This document shows, piece after piece, positions 1 to 5,892 of a stretch of DNA of 5,892 nucleotides. The notes under the pieces are model-generated. The model was not told the DNA's origin and did not search any database. It saw nothing but the letters and a program-made list of their open reading frames with translations. The DNA comes from Thiotrichales bacterium (GTDB lineage Bacteria; Pseudomonadota; Gammaproteobacteria; UWMA-0217), in the NCBI GenBank assembly GCA_024763135.1, contig JANTGD010000239.1, forward strand, positions 1-5,892. Reading direction: 5' to 3'. Each line of letters opens with the position of its first letter. Position 1 is the stretch's first letter. Position numbers and translations under genes: made by a program.

Positions 1-272
1 AGTCCACGCAAGCTCTTGGTGCACCTGGCAAATCAGAAAAACCTCTCATCACCAATAAGGTGACCACGAGTTTTTCCGATTCACCATGCACACCAATGTC
101 TTACGCGTCTTTTTTGCGCCCAACTGAGGTTTTTAGGTTGAAACATAACTACTCGCTGAGTCGTTGCAGTGAAACAAGAGCACTGTGATCTGTCTGGGAT
201 TCTGAGGCGTAGCGCTGTAGAGTGGATTGCACCCTTGTTCCCTGCGCGTGCTTTGATAGAATCGGTTGCGTT
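1..272. other. Upstream region with no supported gene
   Basis: I see no supported gene here. A plus-strand frame is open from the left edge to a stop at 186-188 (62 codons), and a minus-strand frame starting with ATG at 49-47 runs off the left edge. Neither peptide resembles a family I know and neither start has a convincing Shine-Dalgarno sequence. The stretch may hold the tail of a gene lying to the left, or be the regulatory gap before the transporter gene. No LexA-type CTG-N10-CAG site and no intrinsic terminator was found. Confidence 0.4.
235..262 (+). promoter_or_regulatory. Candidate sigma70-type promoter for the yajR-like gene
   Basis: A TAGAAT hexamer at 257-262 matches the -10 consensus at five of six positions. 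A weak -35 candidate, TTGTTC at 235-240 (three of six), lies 16 bases upstream. A start site about 7 bases after the -10 box would fall near 268-270, only a few bases before the ATG at 273, so the transcript would be nearly leaderless. This fits the lack of a clear Shine-Dalgarno sequence before that ATG. The assignment rests on hexamer matching only. Confidence 0.3.
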
Positions 273-1628
273 ATGAATAGATTAGAATGGTTGGTTGCAG
301 GCTCGCTTTCGGCTGTGTATGCAGTGCGGATGTTAGGGCTGTTTATGATTCTTCCGGTGTTTGCGTTGTATGCGCAAAGTCGTCCTGATGCGACCCCGTT
401 TTTAGCGGGGCTGGCGATTGGTATCTATGGTCTGACGCAGGCGGTTTTCCAGATTCCTTTGGGACTGATGTCGGACAGGATAGGGCGTAAACCAGTCATC
501 ATTGGCGGGCTTGCGGTCTTTGCACTGGGCAGTATCGTGGCTGCGTTGGCTGATTCCATGCATATGATCATACTTGGACGTTTACTGCAGGGCATGGGCG
601 CGGTGGCTGCGGCAACAATGGCCCTGGCGGCCGATCTCACGCGGGAAGATCATCGGGCGCGGGTCATGGCAGTGATTGGCATGACGATTGGCGTCTCGTT
701 CATGCTGGCCATGGTGCTGGGACCGTTGATCAATCAGTATGCCGGGATTGCCGGTATTTTCTGGCTGACTGCGGGACTGGCCGTCGGTGGCATTGTGCTC
801 GTGGCATTTGCAGTGCCACGGCCTGCGCAAATTGCAGCCCACCGCGATGCGGGCATCGTCAAGGATTACATTGGTAAGGCGGTTGCCAATCCTTCGCTAT
901 TGCGTATGGATGCGGGTGTGTTCGTGTTGCACCTGATCATGACGGCGAACTTTCTCGTGATTCCAACGATTCTCAAACGCGAGATTCACTTGGTTCAGGC
1001 AGAGCATTGGAAGATCTATCTGCCGGTGTTTGTGCTCTCGTTTGTGGTAGCCATTCCGTTGATTGTCATTGCAGAGAAAAAGCACAAAATACGGAATCTG
1101 TTGCTGATCAGCATTGCCATTTTAGCGGTGGCTGAGGCCAGTCTCGCGCTCGGGCATGCGCATGCTATCCCGCTCATTGCGGCTTTTCTCACGTTTTTCA
1201 TTGGGTTCAATTTTTTAGAAGCGGTGCAGCCGTCACTGGTAGCGAAATACTCTGACGTCAGCACCAAAGGCACTGCCATGGGTTTGTACAGTAGCGCTCA
1301 GTTTTTCGGCATTTTTATCGGAGGGGCCGTCGGGGGCCTGGTCAACCAGCAATGGGGCAGCAACGGCGTGTTTTGGTTTAGTGCCGGTATGGCGATGTTA
1401 TGGCTCATCGTCGCCTGGGGATTGCCGCAGCCGAAGTTTTACACCAGCCAGTTGCTCAAACTGTCCCCCGAGTTTTTGTCGGACAGCAAAAACCTGACCG
1501 CTCAGCTTTTGTTGATACCTGGCGTCGAAGAAGTCGCGATTGCCCCTGAAACCGCAGTCGCTTACCTCAAGGTTGATAAAAAACGCCTTGATGAGGATTC
1601 ACTACGCGCATTTTCAGCCTTTGAGTGA
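273..1628 (+). CDS. yajR: YajR-like major facilitator superfamily transporter with C-terminal YAM-type domain
   Basis: This is an inner-membrane secondary transporter, probably a proton-coupled exporter; the substrate of this family is not established. From the ATG at 273 the product is 451 residues, close to the 454 of E. coli YajR. It has about twelve hydrophobic helices. Motif A lies in the loop after helix 2 (Gly64, Asp68, Arg69, Gly71, Arg72, Lys73), a motif B-like segment follows (Arg103, Gln106, Gly107, Gly109), and a Gly-Pro pair (150-151) marks the motif C region. After the last helix, residues 403-451 form a soluble tail with alternating strand and helix character, matching the ferredoxin-like YAM domain that sets YajR apart from ordinary 12-helix transporters. 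A GTG at 222 in the same frame would add 17 residues with two cysteines, but the family-like N-terminus begins at 273, so I prefer that start. The gene is transcribed alone and converges on the lipid-transport operon. Confidence 0.88.
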   Translation: MNRLEWLVAGSLSAVYAVRMLGLFMILPVFALYAQSRPDATPFLAGLAIGIYGLTQAVFQIPLGLMSDRIGRKPVIIGGLAVFALGSIVAALADSMHMIILGRLLQGMGAVAAATMALAADLTREDHRARVMAVIGMTIGVSFMLAMVLGPLINQYAGIAGIFWLTAGLAVGGIVLVAFAVPRPAQIAAHRDAGIVKDYIGKAVANPSLLRMDAGVFVLHLIMTANFLVIPTILKREIHLVQAEHWKIYLPVFVLSFVVAIPLIVIAEKKHKIRNLLLISIAILAVAEASLALGHAHAIPLIAAFLTFFIGFNFLEAVQPSLVAKYSDVSTKGTAMGLYSSAQFFGIFIGGAVGGLVNQQWGSNGVFWFSAGMAMLWLIVAWGLPQPKFYTSQLLKLSPEFLSDSKNLTAQLLLIPGVEEVAIAPETAVAYLKVDKKRLDEDSLRAFSAFE

Positions 1629-1630
1629 CT

Positions 1631-1667
1631 GTCGCTTCACGCCTGCTATGGGCAGGTCGATGGCGAC
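1631..1667. terminator. Possible hairpin between convergent genes
   Basis: Just after the transporter stop codon, GTCGC at 1631-1635 can pair with GCGAC at 1663-1667. Inside it, CCTGC at 1642-1646 pairs with GCAGG at 1652-1656 around a five-base loop. The two-tier stem lies in the 97-base gap between two converging genes, where a bidirectional terminator would be expected. No T-run follows it on either strand, so it is not a canonical intrinsic terminator. Confidence 0.22.
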
Positions 1668-1725
1668 GAAACCGCCTCAGTCGTAAGGAGGGACGCCGGG
1701 CCCCACATGCAGTCAGGGCTGAGTC

Positions 1726-2391
1726 TCATTCGTTGGACGATAGCCAGGCTATCAGGTCATTGATCCATTGCCGCAGGGCGTTGGAGGCTGCAATCGCTGC
1801 GCCTTCTGCGTTGGCTTCGCTGGCGGGTACACGATAGGCGAAACGACGTTCTGAAAGCACGCGCCCTTGAGTTCGGTCGATCCACTGCGCGAGCAATTCC
1901 AGCTCAACCACGCTGCTATTGTTTGTGAGAAAGATTTGCTCCAGGCGAAACAAAGTCAACTGTAGAGAACGCGTGGCCAATAGTCCCTGCTCAGGACGAA
2001 TCACCGTGATCGTCGCGGTGCCCGAGTGCGCAGTCGATGAGTGCGAGATACGCGCTATCGCTACTTGTAACACTTGGTCGATCAAGTCTGCGGGTGGTGC
2101 GGCCCATTGGTGAAATGCATACCGATAGAGCGCCGAACCTTGCCGCCGGTAGAGTATAGCCGGGCTTTGCAGCGTGGCTGCCGCAGTGCTGTGTTCAAGC
2201 ATGAATGTGAGAGGGTGGGTAGACTGCCACTCGGGCAGTTGTTCGGGCGCTCTCAGGGTCAATAGAGTTGGTGACTGACTGGGGCCGGGGAGGGTGGGTA
2301 ATGGCGAGCAGCCTGGCAACAGGTTGAGTAGGCCAAGCATACTGACCATGATCCAGGCCGTTGTGCGCGGGCGATTCATCATGGGCGTCAT
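1726..2391 (-). CDS. PqiC/YmbA-type ABC transport auxiliary lipoprotein
   Basis: This is the probable outer-membrane lipoprotein partner of the MCE transport system, of the ABC_trans_aux family (PF03886, which includes PqiC/YmbA). The 221-residue product has a basic N-terminus, a hydrophobic stretch at about 12-25 and a lipobox ending at Cys28 (Leu25, Pro26, Gly27, Cys28). Ser29 at +2 gives no inner-membrane retention signal, so outer-membrane sorting is expected. The family hallmark is visible at about 78-100: an Ala-Ile-Leu-Tyr-Arg strand, then Leu-Tyr-Arg-Tyr, then a Trp-Ala-x-Pro-Pro turn. The rest is mixed strand and helix, ending in a helix. Its ATG overlaps the TGA of the MCE gene by four bases, so it is translationally coupled as last gene of the operon. 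GGAG lies only one base before the first ATG; an in-frame ATG three codons later (2382) has a better 10-base spacing and may be the true start. Confidence 0.85.
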   Translation of the reverse strand: MTPMMNRPRTTAWIMVSMLGLLNLLPGCSPLPTLPGPSQSPTLLTLRAPEQLPEWQSTHPLTFMLEHSTAAATLQSPAILYRRQGSALYRYAFHQWAAPPADLIDQVLQVAIARISHSSTAHSGTATITVIRPEQGLLATRSLQLTLFRLEQIFLTNNSSVVELELLAQWIDRTQGRVLSERRFAYRVPASEANAEGAAIAASNALRQWINDLIAWLSSNE

Positions 2392-3332
2392 TCTCCGGGA
2401 CCAGGGGGTGGGGGCGTCGTGCCAAAAATGAGGGCATTGGGATTCTCGTTGAGTTTGCGCGTCAACAGCCGGACCTCTCTGGCACCACTGGCGACTTCGG
2501 AGGCCAGGCGTCTGACTTCAGCCTCCAGACCCAGCGTCATGGTACTGATATCCTGCTCTGCGTGATCGGTGGCTTGTTCAAGCCGTCGCCCGAGGCGATC
2601 TGCAGTTCTAGCTGCTTTTGACAAGTCTTTCCCCAGCTGCTGGTAGCGGTTGATAAGGGCCTGAAACTGAGTTGTCAGCGCCGGGAGTGAGGCACCGGAC
2701 TGTGCGAGGTTTTGCGCAAAATCTGCGCTATTGTCTAGCAATGAGGTGAGCGTTTGTCGATGATCTCGTAGTGTCTCGGATAAGGCCGCGAGGTTTTGCA
2801 GAGTCTGCGAGAAGGCATCGACATTGTCCGGTGCCAACAGTTCTATCAGGCGTGCACCGATCTGATCGAATACTAAGGAAGCGCGTGTCAGGCTGTCTTC
2901 CAGGCGATTATAGAGGGAGGGATGTGAGGGAATTTCCGCTGGCTCGCCATTGGGTAAAGGGCTAATCAACGGGCTGCCCTGCGCACCTCCTTCGAGTTCC
3001 ACGTAGGCAATCCCTGTCAGACCCTGCTGTGCGAGCGTGGCGATGGTGTCTGAGCGTATGGGGGTGTCGGCCACGATAGCCATATCCAGACGCACGCGTG
3101 TGGGATTCTCGGGATCGAGATGCATCGCACGCAGTTTGCCCACGTCGACTCCGCGATACTTAATCGGCGAATTGAGATACAAACCGGAGACCGATTCATC
3201 GAGATAGGTCACATAGGGACGGTACTGGCTGATGGTGACATCCGAGCCGAGCCACAAGCCAAAGCCTATCGTGGCAATTGTAACCACAATGACAAATATG
3301 CCCGTGAGGATATAACTGACCTTGGTTTCCAC
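2388..3332 (-). CDS. MlaD-family MCE-domain protein, inner-membrane-anchored substrate carrier
   Basis: This is the periplasmic lipid-binding subunit of an MCE transporter; relatives assemble into hexameric rings above the MlaE-type permease. The 314-residue product starts with the classic Met-Glu-Thr-Lys N-terminus and has a single anchor helix at about 7-28. One MCE domain (PF02470) spans about 37-115, with the conserved segments Val-Ser-Gly-Leu (48-51), Ile-Lys-Tyr-Arg-Gly-Val-x-Val-Gly (57-65) and Gly-Leu-Thr-Gly-Ile-Ala-Tyr-Val-Glu-Leu (104-113). Residues 140-295 are amphipathic and helical, likely a coiled-coil needle, and the C-terminus ends in a conserved-looking Asn-Pro-Asn-Ala-Leu-Ile-Phe-Gly and a proline-rich tail. 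It is longer than E. coli MlaD (about 180 residues) because of this helical extension. The start is GTG at 3332: a TAG lies in frame 15 bases upstream and no good Shine-Dalgarno sequence precedes it. It shares an ATGA overlap with the lipoprotein gene. Confidence 0.92.
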   Translation of the reverse strand: METKVSYILTGIFVIVVTIATIGFGLWLGSDVTISQYRPYVTYLDESVSGLYLNSPIKYRGVDVGKLRAMHLDPENPTRVRLDMAIVADTPIRSDTIATLAQQGLTGIAYVELEGGAQGSPLISPLPNGEPAEIPSHPSLYNRLEDSLTRASLVFDQIGARLIELLAPDNVDAFSQTLQNLAALSETLRDHRQTLTSLLDNSADFAQNLAQSGASLPALTTQFQALINRYQQLGKDLSKAARTADRLGRRLEQATDHAEQDISTMTLGLEAEVRRLASEVASGAREVRLLTRKLNENPNALIFGTTPPPPGPGE

Positions 3333-3372
3333 GTCAGTATAGGGCTATTAAAGGGTAAAGTGAGTGCATGTC

Positions 3373-3389
3373 TGTCACCATTGTCACCA
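3373..3389. repeat. Tandem 8-base direct repeat, 9-base period
   Basis: TGTCACCA occurs at 3373-3380 and again at 3382-3389, separated by one T. On the operon strand this reads TGGTGACA twice. The pair sits about 40-57 bases upstream of the MCE start codon, where a regulator or a -35 region could lie. A nine-base period places the copies slightly less than one helical turn apart. It is short enough to be chance. Confidence 0.4.
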
Positions 3390-3490
3390 AGTTAAGTAGC
3401 ATTGAGGTCGCGGTATGTTACTGAAAGCCAAAAGATCCAAACAGCAATCGATTCAACTTTTACGCAATGCGCGGCCATCAAAACGGCATG

Positions 3491-3574
3491 TTAGAGGCGA
3501 TTGAAAATCGACACAGTGGGCCGGTCAATTCCACGTACAGACCCGGATTAACAGCCCGTCCATCACGCCTCTAA
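3491..3574. repeat. 9-base inverted repeat with competing shorter stem
   Basis: TTAGAGGCG at 3491-3499 is the exact reverse complement of CGCCTCTAA at 3566-3574, with 66 bases between the arms. The right arm also overlaps a second inverted repeat, GGATTA at 3545-3550 with TAATCC at 3572-3577 (21-base loop). In the operon transcript the segment just after the stop of the 486-residue protein could therefore pair with either of two downstream partners, but not both. No T-run follows, so it is not an intrinsic terminator. Confidence 0.45.
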
Positions 3575-3586
3575 TCCTTGCTTTGT

Positions 3587-5047
3587 TCAGTATTCAGGAC
3601 AGCCCAGCTTCTCGAATGCCTTAACGCGCGCATCATCTGCATCATACAGCCCCCAACGTAATTCCAAAGGCGCGTTTGGGTTGGCGCTGATCTTTCCCTG
3701 TGTGAAGCTCCAATAATAGTCTTTGATGTTCAGAATGTAGTGTTTGTCGATTTTGAACGAACACAAGCCCTGGATGAGCGCTTCTTTATCCGCATCGTAG
3801 AGTTGATTGACAAAGGCGGAAGCGCCCTCATGCGTGTCTTCCGCGTAGCCAAACAGATACCGTGTGGCTTCATAATAAGGCTGCGCATCGGCGTTAATAC
3901 TTGCCGGGTCGGTCCGCTCAAGCAGTCTCAGTAGGCGAAAGAATTTGGCATTGATACGCGCATCGCGGGAAGGGGAGGAGAACTTATCGTATTCCGTGGG
4001 AGTCATGCAGTAGCGTGGGTTCTGTGCGCGCTTCGAAGCGAGATACTGCAGTGCATTGTGGACGTACGTCGTGCGCGAGTCTTTAAGATCATGGCAGATA
4101 TCTTCAAAAACGTACTTGAGTTCCGCTCCAGGGGGCAATTGCTGCACCGCAAAACGGTGCTTGAGTAATTCGGTAAAAGTCACTTCATCGATCCTCTTGG
4201 CCAATGCGTATTGGGTTTTGAACGCGCCGTTTTTGATCCAGGGGATGTGTTTGAGACTTTTATTAAGATATTGCGGCCAACGGAGCCGCCGGAACCCATC
4301 CAAGTAGGATTCATCGTCATAAGGCTTGAGTAGATTCGCGCTTTGTTCTACGAATAATTCGGCCTTGGCGCCGGTGGTGGCATATACGGCCGACACATTC
4401 CCAAAGGGATCGACACCAGTGATCAGCAAGGAGTGCCCACCGGGATGCAGATTGATGACACCCGGGCCAAAGCCAAAGGGAGTATTGAGCTGTTCGCGTG
4501 CGATGGAGATGGGATAGCTGTCTTTAGCGAGATGTTGTGTGCCGTAGTTGCGCGCAACGTAGCGAATCAGTGCTTTGACTCGCGGTAAACCCTGGCGATG
4601 CTGGCGGGCAAATCGCGAGGATGTATTGCTGAGATATTTTTGTTCACAGGTACCGCCAGGGCAGGCAAAGTGGATTTTAAATGGCAGGCGATTTTCATAA
4701 GCAAAAATAATATAGGTCGCATAAATAAAGTCCGCGCAATCGATGACGCCCAAACCTGCATAGCGACTGTTTTTATTTTTGAACAGGGAAATTTTCAGGT
4801 TGGAGACCCAACGATTGTATTCTCGCTGCCAGTGGGTATTCCAATGTCGCTGATGGACCCAAACCCAATCTTTTTTATCGGCCATGGCGGGTTGTGGTTG
4901 AGAGCCGGCGCGATGGTTTGCAGAGGTATTGGCGGTTTCAGGTGCGCCTTTTGCGTCACCGAGCATGAACAGGGTAATGGCAAGCAGCAACCAGCTGAAA
5001 CTTGGCGTAGAAAACCCCCAACGAGATAATCCGATGCGCCAAATCAT
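3587..5047 (-). CDS. Exported protein of unrecognised family, possible Cys-His periplasmic enzyme
   Basis: I do not recognise the family. The 486-residue product begins with a probable Sec signal peptide: basic N-region, hydrophobic core at about 18-30, and a likely cleavage after Ala-Lys-Gly34. A low-complexity linker runs to about 57, followed by a tryptophan-rich segment (61-80). Residues 100-125 contain Ile-Asp-Cys104-Ala-Asp-Phe before a hydrophobic helix, resembling the nucleophile region of NlpC/P60 or transglutaminase-like proteins. Residues 203-217 contain Gly-Gly-His205-Ser-Leu-Leu-Ile, resembling the His strand of the same folds. A third catalytic residue is unclear (Asn217 is one option). 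Cys129 and Cys134 could form a disulfide; Cys318, Cys347, Cys429 and Cys483 are other candidates. The C-terminal half (from about 280) is mostly helical and unassigned. The ATG overlaps the ATPase stop (ATGA) and has no Shine-Dalgarno sequence, which implies coupled translation with the transporter. Enzymatic function is inference; a substrate-binding or assembly role is equally open. Confidence 0.85.
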   Translation of the reverse strand: MIWRIGLSRWGFSTPSFSWLLLAITLFMLGDAKGAPETANTSANHRAGSQPQPAMADKKDWVWVHQRHWNTHWQREYNRWVSNLKISLFKNKNSRYAGLGVIDCADFIYATYIIFAYENRLPFKIHFACPGGTCEQKYLSNTSSRFARQHRQGLPRVKALIRYVARNYGTQHLAKDSYPISIAREQLNTPFGFGPGVINLHPGGHSLLITGVDPFGNVSAVYATTGAKAELFVEQSANLLKPYDDESYLDGFRRLRWPQYLNKSLKHIPWIKNGAFKTQYALAKRIDEVTFTELLKHRFAVQQLPPGAELKYVFEDICHDLKDSRTTYVHNALQYLASKRAQNPRYCMTPTEYDKFSSPSRDARINAKFFRLLRLLERTDPASINADAQPYYEATRYLFGYAEDTHEGASAFVNQLYDADKEALIQGLCSFKIDKHYILNIKDYYWSFTQGKISANPNAPLELRWGLYDADDARVKAFEKLGCPEY

Positions 5048-5850
5048 GCGCGGCTATCGGGGCTGGACTGCTCGGCTACACGTGAGCGCGAGCGAACCCA
5101 TTTGACCCGTTCTCCGGAAAAATAGGCCTTAATGGCGGGGTGCGGATTACGCACCAATTCATCAATCGGCGCAATGGCAACGACACGCTGATCAGCAAGA
5201 AACGCAACGCGATCTGTCGCGCTCCACAAGGTATCCAGATCATGGGTCACCATAACGACGGTCAAATCCAGCATAGATTTCAGTTGTACGACCAAGCGAT
5301 CGAAACTGCCTGCAGTAACAGGATCGAGTCCGGCAGTGGGTTCATCAAGGAACAGGATGCTCGGATCGAGTGCGAGTGTTCTGGCCAGGGCGGCGCGCTT
5401 GGTCATACCGCCTGACAGCGCGCGTGGATATTTATTGGCATCCTGTATCTCCAGACCTGCCAGCTGGATTTTGAGTAGCGCCAATGATTGTTTCAAGGGG
5501 TTAGGAAGGTGGCTGTGCTCGTCCAGAGGGAAGCGTACATTTTCGAGCACCGTCAGGCCGCTAAATAAGGCGCCGTTTTGAAACATAAAACCGAGTCGCA
5601 GGCGTAACTCGCGCGCTTGCTCTGAACTCAGGTGTGCTGCATCCTGGTCAAACAGTTCGACTCGCCCTGCAGCGGGGCGGCGTAACAGTGCCATCGTATG
5701 CAGGAGCACCGTCTTGCCGCCGCCTGAAACTCCGATGATACCGAGAATTTCACCGCGATAGACGGCGATATCCAGGTCGTGATGGACCACATGTCGGCCG
5801 AAACGATTTTCGATGCCCTGCAGTTCGATGAGCGGGGTAGGTGAATTCAT
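5044..5850 (-). CDS. MlaF-type ABC transporter ATP-binding protein
   Basis: This is the cytoplasmic ATPase that powers the MlaE-type permease of the MCE lipid transporter. The 268-residue product carries a full nucleotide-binding domain: Walker A at 40-47 (Gly40, Gly43, Gly45, Lys46, Thr47), Q-loop Gln91, signature Leu-Ser-Gly-Gly-Met at 145-149 followed by Thr-Lys-Arg-Ala-Ala-Leu-Ala-Arg, Walker B ending in Asp169-Glu170, D-loop at 173-176 and switch His203. The Met after the signature glycines and the following Arg-Ala-Ala-Leu-Ala-Arg are typical of the MlaF/Ttg2A group. No expected catalytic residue is missing. After about residue 244 there is a basic, then serine-rich tail; in E. coli MlaF the C-terminal extension contacts MlaB, but no MlaB-like STAS gene is visible here. 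The start overlaps the permease stop by four bases, and the stop overlaps the next gene by four bases. Confidence 0.94.
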   Translation of the reverse strand: MNSPTPLIELQGIENRFGRHVVHHDLDIAVYRGEILGIIGVSGGGKTVLLHTMALLRRPAAGRVELFDQDAAHLSSEQARELRLRLGFMFQNGALFSGLTVLENVRFPLDEHSHLPNPLKQSLALLKIQLAGLEIQDANKYPRALSGGMTKRAALARTLALDPSILFLDEPTAGLDPVTAGSFDRLVVQLKSMLDLTVVMVTHDLDTLWSATDRVAFLADQRVVAIAPIDELVRNPHPAIKAYFSGERVKWVRSRSRVAEQSSPDSRA

Positions 5851-5892
5851 AGATCCAAGCGATTGAAAACCACTGAAAACACGGCGTCGACC
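5847..5892 (-). CDS. C-terminal end of MlaE-type ABC permease (partial)
   Basis: Only the last 14 codons and the TGA stop (5849-5847) are in the window; the gene continues past the right edge. The visible tail reads Val-Asp-Ala-Val-Phe-Ser-Val-Val-Phe-Asn-Arg-Leu-Asp-Leu, which matches the conserved ending of MlaE/YrbE-type permeases (PF02405). The stop overlaps the ATPase start as ATGA, the usual permease-ATPase arrangement. As the integral membrane subunit it would move lipid between the inner membrane and the MCE ring. Whether it carries an N-terminal STAS domain cannot be seen. Confidence 0.75.
   Translation of the reverse strand, partial: VDAVFSVVFNRLDL

Larger units (their letters stand above)
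3333..3586. other. 254-base structured intergenic gap inside the operon
   Basis: This is the only sizeable gap within the minus-strand operon; the other three junctions are 4-base overlaps. It holds a 9-base inverted repeat, a shorter competing inverted repeat, a small hairpin (CGATT at 3498-3502 pairing with AATCG at 3506-3510) and a tandem 8-base repeat. Hexamers resembling a minus-strand -10 box are present just before the MCE start: TTTAAT at 3352-3347 and TATACT at 3341-3336. The best -35 candidate, GTGACA, lies 20 bases from TTTAAT, which is too far for a strong promoter. No long reading frame is present. It could be the scar of a gene insertion, an internal regulatory region, or both. 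Confidence 0.6.

Noticed and set aside
1..49. Minus-strand frame from ATG 49 running off the left edge, considered as a divergent gene start such as uvrA
   Set aside because: The visible 16 residues do not resemble the UvrA N-terminus, no ribosome-binding site precedes the ATG, and no LexA-type box lies between it and the transporter gene.
150..175. CTG...CAG pair considered as a LexA/SOS box
   Set aside because: The spacing is 8 bases instead of the 10 required by the gammaproteobacterial consensus, and the flanks do not match.
3..188. Plus-strand frame open from the left edge, 62 codons
   Set aside because: The peptide is serine-rich with no recognisable motif; without the sequence to the left it cannot be told from chance.
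1625..1837. Plus-strand frame overlapping the end of the transporter gene and the lipoprotein gene
   Set aside because: It lies mostly antisense to the well-supported lipoprotein gene and its arginine- and alanine-rich product looks like an out-of-frame shadow.
3392..3478. 28-codon minus-strand frame from ATG 3478 with a short hydrophobic stretch
   Set aside because: No Shine-Dalgarno sequence, no recognisable similarity, and a length expected by chance.
3430..3500. Possible integron attC site: CTCTAAC and GTTGAAT on the minus strand resemble R'' and R' core sites
   Set aside because: The two would-be core sites are not complementary to each other, the first fails the RYYYAAC pattern at its first base, the L boxes are not convincing, and no integrase or cassette array is present.
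4598..5029. 143-codon plus-strand frame antisense to the exported-protein gene
   Set aside because: The minus-strand frame has a signal peptide, domain-like motifs and operon overlaps; the antisense product has no recognisable feature or start context.

Overview
The window looks like a chromosomal segment from a gammaproteobacterium (or close relative) of moderate GC content. The evidence is protein families only: a YajR-type major facilitator transporter, and a Mla/Pqi-type lipid-transport operon with an outer-membrane auxiliary lipoprotein, which implies a diderm envelope. No RNA gene, CRISPR array, insertion sequence or phage gene is visible.

Layout. Positions 1-272 hold no gene I can support, apart from a candidate promoter just before the first gene. 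A plus-strand yajR-like gene occupies 273-1628. It converges, across a 97-base gap with a possible two-tier hairpin, on a minus-strand operon that fills the rest of the window. Read in the direction of transcription (right to left), the operon contains: the last 14 codons of an MlaE-type permease (5892-5847, cut by the window edge), an MlaF-type ABC ATPase (5850-5044), a 486-residue exported protein of unrecognised family (5047-3587), a 254-base non-coding gap with inverted and direct repeats (3586-3333), an MCE/MlaD-domain protein (3332-2388) and a PqiC/YmbA-type lipoprotein (2391-1726).

How the genes work together. The permease and ATPase would form the inner-membrane ABC engine. The MCE protein is anchored in the inner membrane and would form the periplasmic lipid conduit. 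The lipoprotein would sit at the outer membrane as the receiving partner. Together they make a complete MCE transport system for phospholipid or another hydrophobic substrate. Three of the four gene junctions are 4-base ATGA stop/start overlaps, the sign of translational coupling.

The unusual element is the 486-residue exported protein between ATPase and MCE protein. It has a signal peptide, a Cys104 motif reminiscent of NlpC/P60 or transglutaminase-like enzymes, and a His205 motif about 100 residues later, so it may be a periplasmic papain-fold hydrolase or transferase. It is joined to the ATPase by the same ATGA overlap, but its 3' side is followed by the operon's only sizeable gap, which suggests that it was acquired into an ancestral four-gene operon. 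It is the best candidate here for an undescribed component of a lipid-transport system.
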